64,000 nucleotides of DNA, from assembly GCA_002337055.1 (NCBI GenBank), contig DDFG01000006.1, positions 7,175 through 71,174 on the forward strand. The letters are read 5' to 3'. Source of the stretch: Betaproteobacteria bacterium UBA1934. GTDB taxonomy: Bacteria > Pseudomonadota > Gammaproteobacteria > Burkholderiales > Rhodocyclaceae. Both the position numbers and the translations under genes were made by a program. The notes below the pieces were generated by a model. That model ran no database searches and was not told where the DNA came from. It saw only the letters and a program-made list of their open reading frames with translations. Positions 36,130 through 44,380 of the stretch are shown here, one piece after another (the stretch's first letter is position 1; the number at the start of each line of letters is the position of its first letter).

Positions 36130-37353
36130 TCAGATCGACAGCAGATTGACGCCAGCAGCACCGACTGCCAGATATCCGTAGTTGCTGTTGGTTACGGCTT
36201 TGAGCTTGGCTGTCGTCCCCGAGACTTGCGCCTGCCAGACAGTACCGCTGGTACTGGTATAAATGACGCCATTGTCGCCGACCGCGACAAATTGGCTAAG
36301 GTGGGTCAGGCTGTTCAAGCCGGCGGGGAGGCCCGCGGTCGTGACGTTGGTCCACGTCGCGGCATCGGTGCTGGTCAGCAGGACACCATTGGCACCGATG
36401 GAGACGTAGGCTTCCGTGCTGGTCGAGGCACTAACCCCATAGGCGATACCCTTCAGGTCGGCGGTCGTGCCGGAGCTGACAGCCGTCCAAGTAATGCCGT
36501 CGGCGCTGGTTAGCAGAGTGCCCGACTTTCCGGTGGCAATCCATTTGGCGTTGCCATAGGTTACCGCCAGGAGATCATTGGTGGTTACGGCGGTGGCAGT
36601 GGTCCATGTTGTGCCGGTCGTGCTGTATAGGATGGTACCGCTGGCTCCCACCGCGACATACATCGAACTACCGTTGGATGCGAGGGCATTGATCGTATTC
36701 GTGGTGCCGCTCGTTTGCTGCGCCCAGGTGGTGCCATCCGTGCTGTAAAGCAGCGTGCCGCTAGCGCCGCCAGCGACGTAATTCGCACCGATCGAGGTGA
36801 CGCCGTTGAGATTGGCGGTGGTCGGGATGCTCGCCAGGATCGTCCAGGTTTTGGTGTCCGGGCTGGTGGCGATCTTTCCGCCATCGCCAACGGCGACAAA
36901 TAGTGCACTGGTGAGGCCATAGGTTGCGGCGTTGGCATCCCAGTCGGCAATTGTGCTACCCCTAGTCCACGTGGTGCCGGCGGCGCGCGGAATCGATGTG
37001 ACCGTAGGCGAAGCTACGCCAGCCGGTCCGTTGTCTACGCGCCCGGTCATCACAAAACCATAGGTGGTGGCGTTGGTCAGCCCGTAGATGACGAGCGGCG
37101 AATGCACTTCGAACATCGGCACGCTACCGCTGATATTTGTCCAGTTGTCCACCGTGATCGACGGGGTTGCCGCGTAGTAGAGGGCATATTGGACGTTGGG
37201 TTGCATGGTCCAGGTCAGCGTGACGCGACCGTCGCCCGGTGTGGCGGTCAGGTCGGATGGGGGTGCGGCGGAATGGCCGCCGCCACCGCAGCCTGACAGG
37301 GTCAGCAGAAAGCCAAGAAGGAACAGGAAATGTTTGGGCAGATTCATCGTCAT
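36130..37353 (-). CDS. Beta-propeller lipoprotein with fibronectin III-like domain
   Basis: Predicted surface or periplasmic lipoprotein of 407 residues. The signal peptide ends in LSGC followed by a glycine-rich spacer. A fibronectin III-like domain spans about residues 30-115 (PPSDLTATPGDGRVTLTWT). From about 130 to the end there are about six repeats of 40 residues with the pattern VAVGxxGxIxxSxxGxTW, as in BNR and Ycf48-like propellers. No catalytic residues can be assigned. It is the clearest non-flagellar-looking gene in the cluster; the function is unknown, and substrate or carbohydrate binding is possible. Confidence 0.8.
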   Translation of the reverse strand: MTMNLPKHFLFLLGFLLTLSGCGGGGHSAAPPSDLTATPGDGRVTLTWTMQPNVQYALYYAATPSITVDNWTNISGSVPMFEVHSPLVIYGLTNATTYGFVMTGRVDNGPAGVASPTVTSIPRAAGTTWTRGSTIADWDANAATYGLTSALFVAVGDGGKIATSPDTKTWTILASIPTTANLNGVTSIGANYVAGGASGTLLYSTDGTTWAQQTSGTTNTINALASNGSSMYVAVGASGTILYSTTGTTWTTATAVTTNDLLAVTYGNAKWIATGKSGTLLTSADGITWTAVSSGTTADLKGIAYGVSASTSTEAYVSIGANGVLLTSTDAATWTNVTTAGLPAGLNSLTHLSQFVAVGDNGVIYTSTSGTVWQAQVSGTTAKLKAVTNSNYGYLAVGAAGVNLLSI

Positions 37354-37488
37354 GTGTCCCGCAATGGAGTGACGCCCGGCTGTGCCGATAGGCTCGCCGT
37401 GACCGGAGCGACGTGTGGTGAGAGGCGGCTATCGTAGCACAGGCGGCAAGGCGTCCGGGCGCGAAATTGTTACGGGCGGCGCTTCCGC

Positions 37489-38292
37489 CTAATCGAGACC
37501 AGAAAGTCTCGCCTTGCGTTCGCGCTCAATGCGAGTGATGTAACGCTGGATCATGCTCAGGCGACTACCCGGCAGGTCGACGAACTCGCAGCCGATGCGC
37601 AACTGCGGTTGACCGTTGCGCATCGAAAATGTACGTGAATTGCGTACAACGAGATTGACCTGGATGGTGCCCTCTTCAGGGATATCCATTCGGCACCGGT
37701 GGAGCGTTTTGCCAACGGTGACCAGCGATTCGGCCTCAATCGGCGCGAGCATTCCGACTCCGCCGCCGCTGATGTCCAACAGAGGCAGGTTGAGGCCGAT
37801 TTCGGTTCCGTCCTCGCGGCTGGCCTTGCCGTGACAGATAATGGGGTTGCCCTGCGGTGTATCCAGACGGAAATACTCCCGCCGTTGCAGCCGCAACAGG
37901 GAACGGGGCATTTTGGTAGCAAAGACTTCGCGGCCCTCGTGCTGAAAGGGTTTGATGCCAGCCAGCGAAAACTGGATCTTGATCTTGTCGACATTCGCGG
38001 TGCACAGCAATTGATCTGCGCTCAAGGCCCAGCGATTGATTTCTTCATCACCGCCTCGGTCAATGATCAGTTGGTCGTTGCGTTCGTCAATATCGATCAG
38101 CGCAGTGAGAAAAAAGTGTTTGCCGTGATCGAAATAGATGGTCGCCATGCTGCCCTTCTTCTGCATGGCGCGCAGCACAAAGACGATTTCCGTCCGCGAA
38201 TAGAGCATATAACGGCCGTAAGTGTCGGCGTTTTCCAACTCGAATTCGGGCGGATCGAAAGGGCCGCCGGGCGCGGCATCAGCAGGCATCAT
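37489..38292 (-). CDS. ycgR: Flagellar brake protein YcgR (PilZ domain, c-di-GMP receptor)
   Basis: C-di-GMP receptor that slows the motor by acting on the stator-rotor interface. The N-terminal YcgR domain covers about residues 20-125; the PilZ domain starts with the c-di-GMP motif RLQRREYFRLDTP (RxxxR) and continues with DISGGGVGML, the (D/N)xSxxG motif. Length 267 residues. Two adjacent ATG codons make the start ambiguous by one residue. The diguanylate cyclase at 60149-61921 is a possible source of its ligand. Confidence 0.93.
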   Translation of the reverse strand: MMPADAAPGGPFDPPEFELENADTYGRYMLYSRTEIVFVLRAMQKKGSMATIYFDHGKHFFLTALIDIDERNDQLIIDRGGDEEINRWALSADQLLCTANVDKIKIQFSLAGIKPFQHEGREVFATKMPRSLLRLQRREYFRLDTPQGNPIICHGKASREDGTEIGLNLPLLDISGGGVGMLAPIEAESLVTVGKTLHRCRMDIPEEGTIQVNLVVRNSRTFSMRNGQPQLRIGCEFVDLPGSRLSMIQRYITRIERERKARLSGLD

Positions 38293-38346
38293 GGATGAGC
38301 AACGAAATGGGCTGCGGTGAGTTTAGCGCAAAAGAGCGCGTCGCCG

Positions 38347-38637
38347 CTACGATCCGGAGCCGCCATCGCGGCCTTGCTCGACACGATACAACCAGGCTAG
38401 CAGTTCGGCGACAGCGATATAGAGCTGCGGCGGGATGTGCTGATCGATATCGACCTGCGTCAGCAAGGCAACCAGTTCGGGCGATTCATGGACGTAGACG
38501 CCGTGTTCGTGTGCCCTGTTGATGATTTCGTCTGCAATCAGACCGCGCCCCTTGGCGACGACCCTGGGCGCGGCATCACTTTGCCGGTAGGCCAGCGCGA
38601 CGGCTTCACGGCGCGGGTCAGAGGGTGGTTTCGTCAC
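38347..38637 (-). CDS. fhlB: FhlB, FlhB C-terminal-domain homologue
   Basis: A 96-residue cytoplasmic protein matching only the part of FlhB after its cleavage site (EAVALAYRQSDAAPRVVAKG, then VDIDQHIPPQLYIAVAELLA). The NPTH motif itself is absent, so it resembles the cleaved C-terminal fragment. The start is inferred to be GTG at 38637, because homology begins there and an ATG lies only far upstream inside fliK2. It overlaps the fliK2 end by 20 bases in another frame. Known relatives can partly substitute for the FlhB C-terminal fragment. Confidence 0.85.
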   Translation of the reverse strand: MTKPPSDPRREAVALAYRQSDAAPRVVAKGRGLIADEIINRAHEHGVYVHESPELVALLTQVDIDQHIPPQLYIAVAELLAWLYRVEQGRDGGSGS

Positions 38638-39841
38638 GACGAAGCGTCCAGTGCGAGAGGACCAGGCCGGCCGCTTCCAGTTGATTACGCAACTCGGATG
38701 CTGCCGCACTGAGACTAATATGCCCGCTTTCGCTCCGCGCGACCAGTTCGATATCGACGGATTGCGCATTCGCCAGGCGTATGCGAGCTTCGATGCCGCC
38801 GAGATTGGGCAGGTCGAGTTGCAGGCGCGTTTGCCAGCGTTCCGGGGCATCGTCTTCGCCACGCGGACGACGGGGGTCGTCCTCCTGAATCTCCCACCGC
38901 ATGTTTTGACCGGGCCAGACTTGCCCCTGCCAGGAAAAATTCTGACTGGCCAAGGCATCGAGTTGTTGCTGGACCAACGGTGTCAGATCTCGATGCACCA
39001 CGTTTTCCGCAGGTACGTTGGCGGTTATGGGGCGATCCGGCAAGGTTGTCGTGGTACGTTCGATTTGCGATCCCGCCACCAAACCAGTTGAATTCGTCGA
39101 TGTGGCCGCTGAGTGATCAAGTGTCGATGACGAGGTCATTGGTGGGGATGCCGGCAATGATGTGTTGGGGCGTGACAACGAAAGCGGTGCAGCGACATTG
39201 TCCTGGAGCAGGCGCGCATGCATCTCCGGATTTTGGAGTGCCGGCGAGAGCCTGCCCTGCGGTTGTTGAAGCAAGACGGTGGCCGACAGTTTTCCTTCAA
39301 CCCAACGTGCCTGCTGGGCTTCGTAAAACATGCCGCTTTTTCCAACTGCTTCGCGCAAGATGGGCACCAGTTCGAGGGCTTTTGACGGCATTTTATCGAC
39401 CAGCGGTTGATTCGAGTTCAGAGGGGCAGGGGGCGCCTTCTTGCCGTCGGCATCTACGCCTGCGAGCAGATCGCCGATCAGACGCCCGGTTTGGCTGAAA
39501 CGGGTGGCAACCGATTGCGCGGCGGGCTCTTCGGAGGTTTGGCCGCCGCGCTTGCCGACGAAGGCAAGTGTCAGCTTGCCGTCGGATTCGACCACTTCCA
39601 GTTCGAGCGAATCGCCCGGCTTGGCCGAAAACGGCAGCGCGAGAGTGACGTCGCGTTGAGCGATGATTGCGCGGTAGGCGCCATTCGGGAGCAGGGCCTG
39701 AATCTCGGCCATCAGTCGCTGCCCCGGAACCAGTTCCGAGAGCACATCGGCAAGCTGCCGAATCGGTGTGGTTGCCTGAGGAGGTGCCGGCTGATCCGGC
39801 GTGATTAGGCGCAGACGGCTGGCGACATCGGCGGGAATCAT
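38618..39841 (-). CDS. Second FliK-like hook-length control protein
   Basis: A 407-residue protein with a globular N-terminal part (SELVPGQRLMAEIQALLPNG), a Ser/Thr/Pro-rich middle and a C-terminal Flg_hook-like domain (about residues 300-400; ARIRLANAQSVDIELVARSE). It resembles the FliK-like protein usually encoded next to fhlB and is distinct from fliK at 25919-27046. A role in the export switch together with FhlB is inferred from this pairing. It is not clear which of the two proteins is the true ruler. Confidence 0.78.
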   Translation of the reverse strand: MIPADVASRLRLITPDQPAPPQATTPIRQLADVLSELVPGQRLMAEIQALLPNGAYRAIIAQRDVTLALPFSAKPGDSLELEVVESDGKLTLAFVGKRGGQTSEEPAAQSVATRFSQTGRLIGDLLAGVDADGKKAPPAPLNSNQPLVDKMPSKALELVPILREAVGKSGMFYEAQQARWVEGKLSATVLLQQPQGRLSPALQNPEMHARLLQDNVAAPLSLSRPNTSLPASPPMTSSSTLDHSAATSTNSTGLVAGSQIERTTTTLPDRPITANVPAENVVHRDLTPLVQQQLDALASQNFSWQGQVWPGQNMRWEIQEDDPRRPRGEDDAPERWQTRLQLDLPNLGGIEARIRLANAQSVDIELVARSESGHISLSAAASELRNQLEAAGLVLSHWTLRRDETTL

Positions 39842-39874
39842 GACGGCATTTCCAGAAACCGTCCGCGGCGCCTG

Positions 39875-40171
39875 TTAGCGCGGCAACGTGCCAAAGGCGC
39901 GCAGCATCGGTCTGACATCCTCTTGCCACGCATTGATTTCGCTCATCACTTCCTGACGCTTGGCAAGGATCTCCAATAACAGGGTCTTCTCGCGGGCTTG
40001 CGCATCAGAGCCAGGTGGCGTTGGAGGGCGCTGCGACATCAGGGTCGCACAACGCTGCTCAAGCTCGGCTACGGATTCCCAGTCGAGTTTGTGCGATGCC
40101 TCAAGCATTTCGTTGTGAAGCGCAAGCAACTGCTCGTAAAACGCGAAATCGGGCGAGCCGGAGGCGGCCAT
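39875..40171 (-). CDS. fliT: Flagellar chaperone FliT
   Basis: Small helical chaperone for the cap protein FliD. The 98-residue product (FAFYEQLLALHNEMLEASHK, then WESVAELEQRCATLM) fits FliT in size and helix pattern, and it sits in the standard fliD-fliS-fliT order, 2 bases after fliS. Sequence conservation is low, so context matters. Confidence 0.87.
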   Translation of the reverse strand: MAASGSPDFAFYEQLLALHNEMLEASHKLDWESVAELEQRCATLMSQRPPTPPGSDAQAREKTLLLEILAKRQEVMSEINAWQEDVRPMLRAFGTLPR

Positions 40172-40173
40172 TG

Positions 40174-40593
40174 TTAGGGCTGCGTTTCGTTTGGCGCGTC
40201 GAGCGACTTCTTGATTTCGACCCAGGCCGAGCGGATATCGCCCAGTAGTCCGGCGACCTCGTCCAGTGCTGCCACCTGATTCTTCAGGTTGGCGTGAACC
40301 AGTCGCCTGACCATGTAATCGTACAGCGCGGCGAGATTTTGCGCGATTTCACCGCCAGCTTCGAGATCCAGGCTCACTTTGAGCCCGTTGGAGACAATGT
40401 CGATGGCCTTGGAAATGGCCAACCCCTTGGCTTCTAGATTGTTCTCGAGCATTCGCTGCCGGGCGACCGAAATGGCCGAGATCGCGCCATCGTACAACAT
40501 GACGATTAGTTGGTGCGGGCTGGCGGTGTCGACCGACACATCCGTTTCAATTTTTTGGTATGCGGCAAGCGGGTTGGTGGTTTGTCCAAACAT
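40174..40593 (-). CDS. fliS: Flagellin chaperone FliS
   Basis: Export chaperone that keeps flagellin monomeric. The 139-residue protein has the family start (AYQKIETDVSVDTASPHQLI followed by VMLYDGAISAI) and a following helix bundle (AKGLAISKAIDIVSNGLKVS). It should serve all four flagellins encoded just upstream. Confidence 0.96.
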   Translation of the reverse strand: MFGQTTNPLAAYQKIETDVSVDTASPHQLIVMLYDGAISAISVARQRMLENNLEAKGLAISKAIDIVSNGLKVSLDLEAGGEIAQNLAALYDYMVRRLVHANLKNQVAALDEVAGLLGDIRSAWVEIKKSLDAPNETQP

Positions 40594-40612
40594 TCGGAGC
40601 GATCAGTGCGGG

Positions 40613-41959
40613 TTAGAGTTTGGCGATTTGCTGCGTGAGGTAGCTACTGAGCGAATTCATTTTGCCGACCAGCGCGTCAAGCGCGGAATACTGGCGAGTA
40701 TAGTTTGCCTGAATTCGGGTCATTCTGTCCTCGAGCTTGAGTTTTTGCTCGGACATGGCATTGATGCTGTTGGACAGGCTGGTTACGCGGGAGCTGACCA
40801 CGCCGTTGGTGTTGGTCATCGATGTGGCGACATCGGCGATGGCCTTGCCGAACCCGCCCAGAACACTTTGCAAGTCGGTGAAATGGTTGTCGATGGCGGA
40901 TTGCAGTTTGGTCGAGTCGACCGACATCGAGCCATCGGCCTGAATCGAGATGCCGACTTCCGCCAGGGTTGAATATAGACCGGTGACACCGGCAGGTGTC
41001 GACGACAGGGTTGAGCGCAGGCGCGACATCATCAGCGAAGTAGTGCCATCACCAGTCAGCAGACTGCCAGTTTTGGTCGAAGCATCGTAGGCGGTCAGGT
41101 TCTTGACCGTGCTGGCCAGGGCGGAATAGGCAGACGCGAAATTGGTTGCCGCTGTCGTTACCGCGCTGCTGTCGCGGGCGATGGTCAGCGTGGCGCTGCT
41201 GTTGGCTTTCGACAGTGTGAACGAGACCCCGGTGATCACCGTCGAGATCGTATTGCTCGCAGACGAAATGGCAATGCCGTTAACCGTAAGATTCGCGTCG
41301 AGTGCCGCGTTTCCCTGCGTCATGCCCTGAAGGCCCACGGTCGGATAGGCGAGATCGTTAAGACCTGTGCCGCCGGAGGGTGTGGTGCCGACGGTGATCT
41401 TGTTGGCGAGGCCGGTACTCTTGGCGGTGAGCGCGAGCCGTGCGCCATTTGAATCTGTGATGATGCTGGCGGTGACCGAGGTGTTGTTGGTGGATGCGTT
41501 AATCGCGTCGCGAATGCCGGCCAGGGTGTCGTTAGTAGAATCGATGGTCAGCGAAAAACTGTTGCTGCCCGAGGTGATTTGAAGAGTGCCGTCGCCGACA
41601 ACATCGGTCGAGGTGCCGTACGCTTTCGAAGCTAGCGTGTGGGCTTGCGCCAGATTGGTGGTCTGGATGTTGTAGATGCCCGCGCTGGAGGAGCTCGTCG
41701 CGCTCGCCGTGCCAAAGGCGGTATCCGAAAAGGTGCTCGCGTAAGCGTTGATCTTGCTGGGTGTGTTGAGCGCGGTTGCCGCCGTCTTCAGTTTGTCGAG
41801 TGCGCTGGTCAGCGTCCCATAGGCCGATATTTTGGATTGGACGCTTTTAGCCTTGGTGGCGAGGGCGGTCAGGGGCTGGCGTTCGACCGCCATCAACTGG
41901 TTAACCAGCGAAGCGACATCCAATCCGCTGCCGATTCCGGCAGATGAAATAGTTGCCAT
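40613..41959 (-). CDS. fliD: Flagellar filament cap protein FliD (HAP2)
   Basis: Capping protein that folds incoming flagellin at the filament tip. The 448-residue product begins ISSAGIGSGLDVASLVNQLM, the FliD hallmark, has the FliD_C region (about 220-420) and ends in a coiled coil (LKLEDRMTRIQANYTRQYSA). The central domain is Ser/Thr-rich. It lies 20 bases after flaG. Confidence 0.96.
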   Translation of the reverse strand: MATISSAGIGSGLDVASLVNQLMAVERQPLTALATKAKSVQSKISAYGTLTSALDKLKTAATALNTPSKINAYASTFSDTAFGTASATSSSSAGIYNIQTTNLAQAHTLASKAYGTSTDVVGDGTLQITSGSNSFSLTIDSTNDTLAGIRDAINASTNNTSVTASIITDSNGARLALTAKSTGLANKITVGTTPSGGTGLNDLAYPTVGLQGMTQGNAALDANLTVNGIAISSASNTISTVITGVSFTLSKANSSATLTIARDSSAVTTAATNFASAYSALASTVKNLTAYDASTKTGSLLTGDGTTSLMMSRLRSTLSSTPAGVTGLYSTLAEVGISIQADGSMSVDSTKLQSAIDNHFTDLQSVLGGFGKAIADVATSMTNTNGVVSSRVTSLSNSINAMSEQKLKLEDRMTRIQANYTRQYSALDALVGKMNSLSSYLTQQIAKL

Positions 41960-41979
41960 GACAAGCCCCCTTTACACAA

Positions 41980-42363
41980 TCAGGCGGTTTGACGAATCAG
42001 CATGCCTTGCAATTGGTCAAGCGCCTTGGCGATTTTCAACATTTCTTCGGAAGGGATCTGGCGGATCACTTCCTTGGATGAACGGTCGACCACCTTGATG
42101 ATACGAATTCCAGTGTCGTCATCCAGCTTGAATTCTACATCTGTGGCCTTTGCCTGAACGAACTCGTTAACGCTCTTGAGCGCCTTTTCGAGATCGTGCC
42201 GCGTCGGCTTTTGCTGTTCTCCAGCGGCCTGGACGGCAGTAGGATTCTCAAGCACATCTTGTGCCACTGCGCCGGTGTGACCGGGTGCCGGTGTGCGTAC
42301 GGTACCCTTTTCGCCGGAGTCGACCAAAGGCGGAATGTAGGTGCCGATGGACTGAATGGCCAT
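41980..42363 (-). CDS. flaG: FlaG family protein
   Basis: Small protein of the FlaG/YvyC family, which in other polar flagellates affects filament length. The 127-residue product has a disordered first half and a conserved second half (VEFKLDDDTGIRIIKVVDRS, then VIRQIPSEEMLKIAKALDQ). It sits between the first flagellin and fliD. The gap to the flagellin holds a hairpin but no sigma-28 or sigma-54 motif that I can see. Confidence 0.9.
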   Translation of the reverse strand: MAIQSIGTYIPPLVDSGEKGTVRTPAPGHTGAVAQDVLENPTAVQAAGEQQKPTRHDLEKALKSVNEFVQAKATDVEFKLDDDTGIRIIKVVDRSSKEVIRQIPSEEMLKIAKALDQLQGMLIRQTA

Positions 42364-42389
42364 GGCGAACTCCTTTCTGTCGTGACAAC

Positions 42390-42416
42390 GGGTGTGAGCC
42401 GTTGTGGCTCACACCC
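42390..42416. terminator. Hairpin after flagellin 1
   Basis: An 11-bp perfect stem (GGGTGTGAGCC with its complement, 5-base loop) begins 24 bases after the flagellin stop. No T-run follows in the minus direction, so it probably attenuates rather than fully ends the flagellin transcript, which would let some polymerase reach flaG-fliD-fliS-fliT. Confidence 0.6.
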
Positions 42417-42439
42417 ATTCATCCGGAACGGTTTGCCGG

Positions 42440-43291
42440 TTAGCGCAGCAGGGACAGCACGTTGTTGGGCAGGGCGTTGGCTTGGGCCAGCATGGCGGTA
42501 CCGGCTTGCTGGAGGATCTGGCCGCGGGTGAGGTTGGCGGTTTCGGAAGCGAAGTCAGCGTCCATGATGCGACTCTTGGCGGCAGACTGGTTTTCGACAT
42601 AGACCTGCAAGCTGGAGACGATCGCGTCGAAACGGTTCTGCACGGCACCCCACTTGGCGCGGGCGGTGGTGACTTGGCCAATGCCGGAGTCGATGAAACC
42701 GAGTGCGCACTGGGCCGTCGATTGCGAAGAGATATCGATGATCGACGAATCGTTGTAGTTGCTCAGACCGCCAGTGAAGGAACCGCCGGAGACGGTCAGG
42801 ACGTTGGCGCCGGAGGCGTTGGCACCGATCTGGAAGTCGAACTGCGAACCAGCCTTGGCGACCGTGGCACCCGTATCAAGCAGAGAAATGCCGTTGAACG
42901 AGGCGCCGGATTGCACGCGCAGGATTTCAGCTTGCATCTGGGCGAATTCGGTTTGCAGATTGGCGCGGTCGGTGGAGCCGATGGTGCCGTTGGCGGCCTG
43001 AACAGCCAGTTCGCGCATGCGTTGGAGGCTGTCGCCGATCTTGCCAACGGAGTCTTCCATGGTCTGGGCCAGGGAGATGCCGTCATTGGCGTTGCGGATG
43101 GCGACTTGCGAGCCGCGGATCACGGCGTCCATGCGGGTGGCGACGGCGAGGCCGGCGGCGTCGTCCTTGGCGGAATTTACGCGCAGGCCAGAAGACAGGC
43201 GTTGCAGGGAACGGGTCAGTTCGGTTTGCGAAGTCGTGAGGTTACGCTGCGCGTTTAGGGACGGCAGGTTGGTGTTGATGATTTGTGCCAT
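42440..43291 (-). CDS. fliC: Flagellin 1
   Basis: Filament subunit of 283 residues. The N-terminal D0/D1 segment (MAQIINTNLPSLNAQRNLTT, then RLSSGLRVNSAKDDAAGLAV) and the C-terminal segment (GQILQQAGTAMLAQANALPN) are complete, but the variable D2/D3 part is reduced to about 60 residues, so this is a minimal flagellin. A cysteine occurs in STAQCALGF. It follows a strong sigma-28 promoter with an AAGGAG site before the ATG. Its last 181 coding bases are identical to those of flagellin 4. The Ser/Thr-rich centre is the likely glycosylation surface. Confidence 0.97.
   Translation of the reverse strand: MAQIINTNLPSLNAQRNLTTSQTELTRSLQRLSSGLRVNSAKDDAAGLAVATRMDAVIRGSQVAIRNANDGISLAQTMEDSVGKIGDSLQRMRELAVQAANGTIGSTDRANLQTEFAQMQAEILRVQSGASFNGISLLDTGATVAKAGSQFDFQIGANASGANVLTVSGGSFTGGLSNYNDSSIIDISSQSTAQCALGFIDSGIGQVTTARAKWGAVQNRFDAIVSSLQVYVENQSAAKSRIMDADFASETANLTRGQILQQAGTAMLAQANALPNNVLSLLR
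42442..42622. repeat. 181-bp identical tract shared with flagellin 4 (copy A)
   Basis: Base-for-base identical to 45355-45535, including all synonymous positions, while flanking sequence differs at several third positions within the next 30 bases. The same part of flagellins 2 and 3 carries many silent changes. This points to recent gene conversion or recent duplication of this segment. Confidence 0.9.
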
Positions 43292-43364
43292 GAGTCATCT
43301 CCTTATAGCGATTGGGCAAGATGCCGCCGTCTGGCGACACCGAAAATCTTTGCTTCTGATGCAG

Positions 43365-43391
43365 ATATCGGCGTGCGCGCGGAGAACTTTA
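43365..43391 (-). promoter_or_regulatory. Sigma-28 promoter for flagellin 1
   Basis: On the minus strand TAAAGTTC, 11 bases, then GCCGATAT: 7 of 8 matches in each box to TAAAGTTT-N11-GCCGATAA. The start point would give a leader of about 67 bases. This is the best sigma-28 site in the flagellin array. Confidence 0.9.
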
Positions 43392-43402
43392 GACAGGTCA
43401 AC

Positions 43403-43428
43403 AAAAAAAGGGAGCGATCCTCGCTCCC
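43403..43428 (-). terminator. Rho-independent terminator after flagellin 2
   Basis: On the minus strand GGGAGCGA, loop GGA, TCGCTCCC, then seven T. It isolates flagellin 2 from flagellin 1, whose promoter lies just beyond it. Confidence 0.92.
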
Positions 43429-43457
43429 CTTGGAAAAAAACCGATCCTGGTCGATTA

Positions 43458-44324
43458 TCAACCGCGCAGCAGCGACAGCACGTTGTTAGGCAAGGCATTT
43501 GCCTGCGCCAGCATGGCGGTGCCGGCTTGCTGGAGGATTTGGCCGCGCGTCAGGTTGGCGGTTTCGGCGGCGAAGTCGGCGTCCATGATGCGGCTCTTGG
43601 CAGCGGACTGGTTCTCGACCAGCACTTGCAGGCTGGAGATCACAGCTTCGAAGCGATTTTGCACGGCACCCCATTTGGCACGCGCAGTCGTCACCTGATT
43701 GATGCCGCTATCAATGAAGAACAGGGCACACTGGGCGGTCGATTGCGACGAAATGTCGATGCCGGTGGCGGTGGTCGAGTCGCCGTAGGTACTGATCGTG
43801 CCAGCGGCGAACGAGGCGCCGGAGACGGTCAGGACGTTGGCGCCAGAGGCGTTGGCGCCGATTTGGAAGTCGAACTGCGAACCAGCTTTGGCGACGGCGG
43901 CTGCGGTGTCGAGTAGCGAAATGCCGTTGAAGATGGCGCCGGAGACGACACGATTGATTTCCGATTGCATCTGGGCGAATTCCACTTGCAGATTGGCGCG
44001 GTCCGTCGAGCCGATGGTGCCGTTCGCAGCTTGGACGGCCAGTTCGCGCATACGCTGCAAGCTTTCGCCGATCTTGCCGATGGAATCTTCCATGGTCTGG
44101 GACAGAGAAATGCCGTCGTTGGCGTTACGAATCGCGACCGAAGAGCCTCGCACAATGGAGTCCATGCGGGTGGCGACGGCAAGGCCGGCGGCATCGTCCT
44201 TGGCGGAATTGACGCGTAGGCCGGAGGACAGTCGCTGAAGCGAGCGCGCCAGATCGCCTTGCGAAGTAGTGAGGTTACGCTGCGCGTTCAGCGACGGCAG
44301 ATTGGTATTGATGATTTGAGGCAT
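43458..44324 (-). CDS. Flagellin 2
   Basis: Minimal flagellin of 288 residues with complete D0/D1 ends (PQIINTNLPSLNAQRNLTTS and ILQQAGTAMLAQANALPNNV) and a short Ser/Thr-rich centre (TISTYGDSTTATGIDISSQS). It has a phenylalanine pair after the conserved cysteine (QCALFFIDSG), unlike its paralogues, and Pro at position 2. A sigma-54 promoter lies in the 56-base gap upstream. GGAG precedes the ATG. Confidence 0.96.
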   Translation of the reverse strand: MPQIINTNLPSLNAQRNLTTSQGDLARSLQRLSSGLRVNSAKDDAAGLAVATRMDSIVRGSSVAIRNANDGISLSQTMEDSIGKIGESLQRMRELAVQAANGTIGSTDRANLQVEFAQMQSEINRVVSGAIFNGISLLDTAAAVAKAGSQFDFQIGANASGANVLTVSGASFAAGTISTYGDSTTATGIDISSQSTAQCALFFIDSGINQVTTARAKWGAVQNRFEAVISSLQVLVENQSAAKSRIMDADFAAETANLTRGQILQQAGTAMLAQANALPNNVLSLLRG

Positions 44325-44362
44325 GGCGGATCTCCTGAAGGATCGGTTGTGCGCGATTTATA

Positions 44363-44376
44363 GCAACGAATGTGCC
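44363..44376 (-). promoter_or_regulatory. Sigma-54 promoter for flagellin 2
   Basis: On the minus strand TGGCAC-ATTCG-TTGCT: an exact GGCAC-N5-TTGC core with GG and GC 10 bases apart. It lies between flagellins 3 and 2, and gives a leader of about 27 bases. No sigma-28 motif was seen in this gap. Confidence 0.88.
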
Positions 44377-44380
44377 ATTT

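Noticed and set aside
36715..36903. Direct repeats in the beta-propeller gene as a tandem DNA repeat
   Set aside because: Repetition is at the protein level (about 40 residues per blade); the bases are too diverged to call a DNA repeat.
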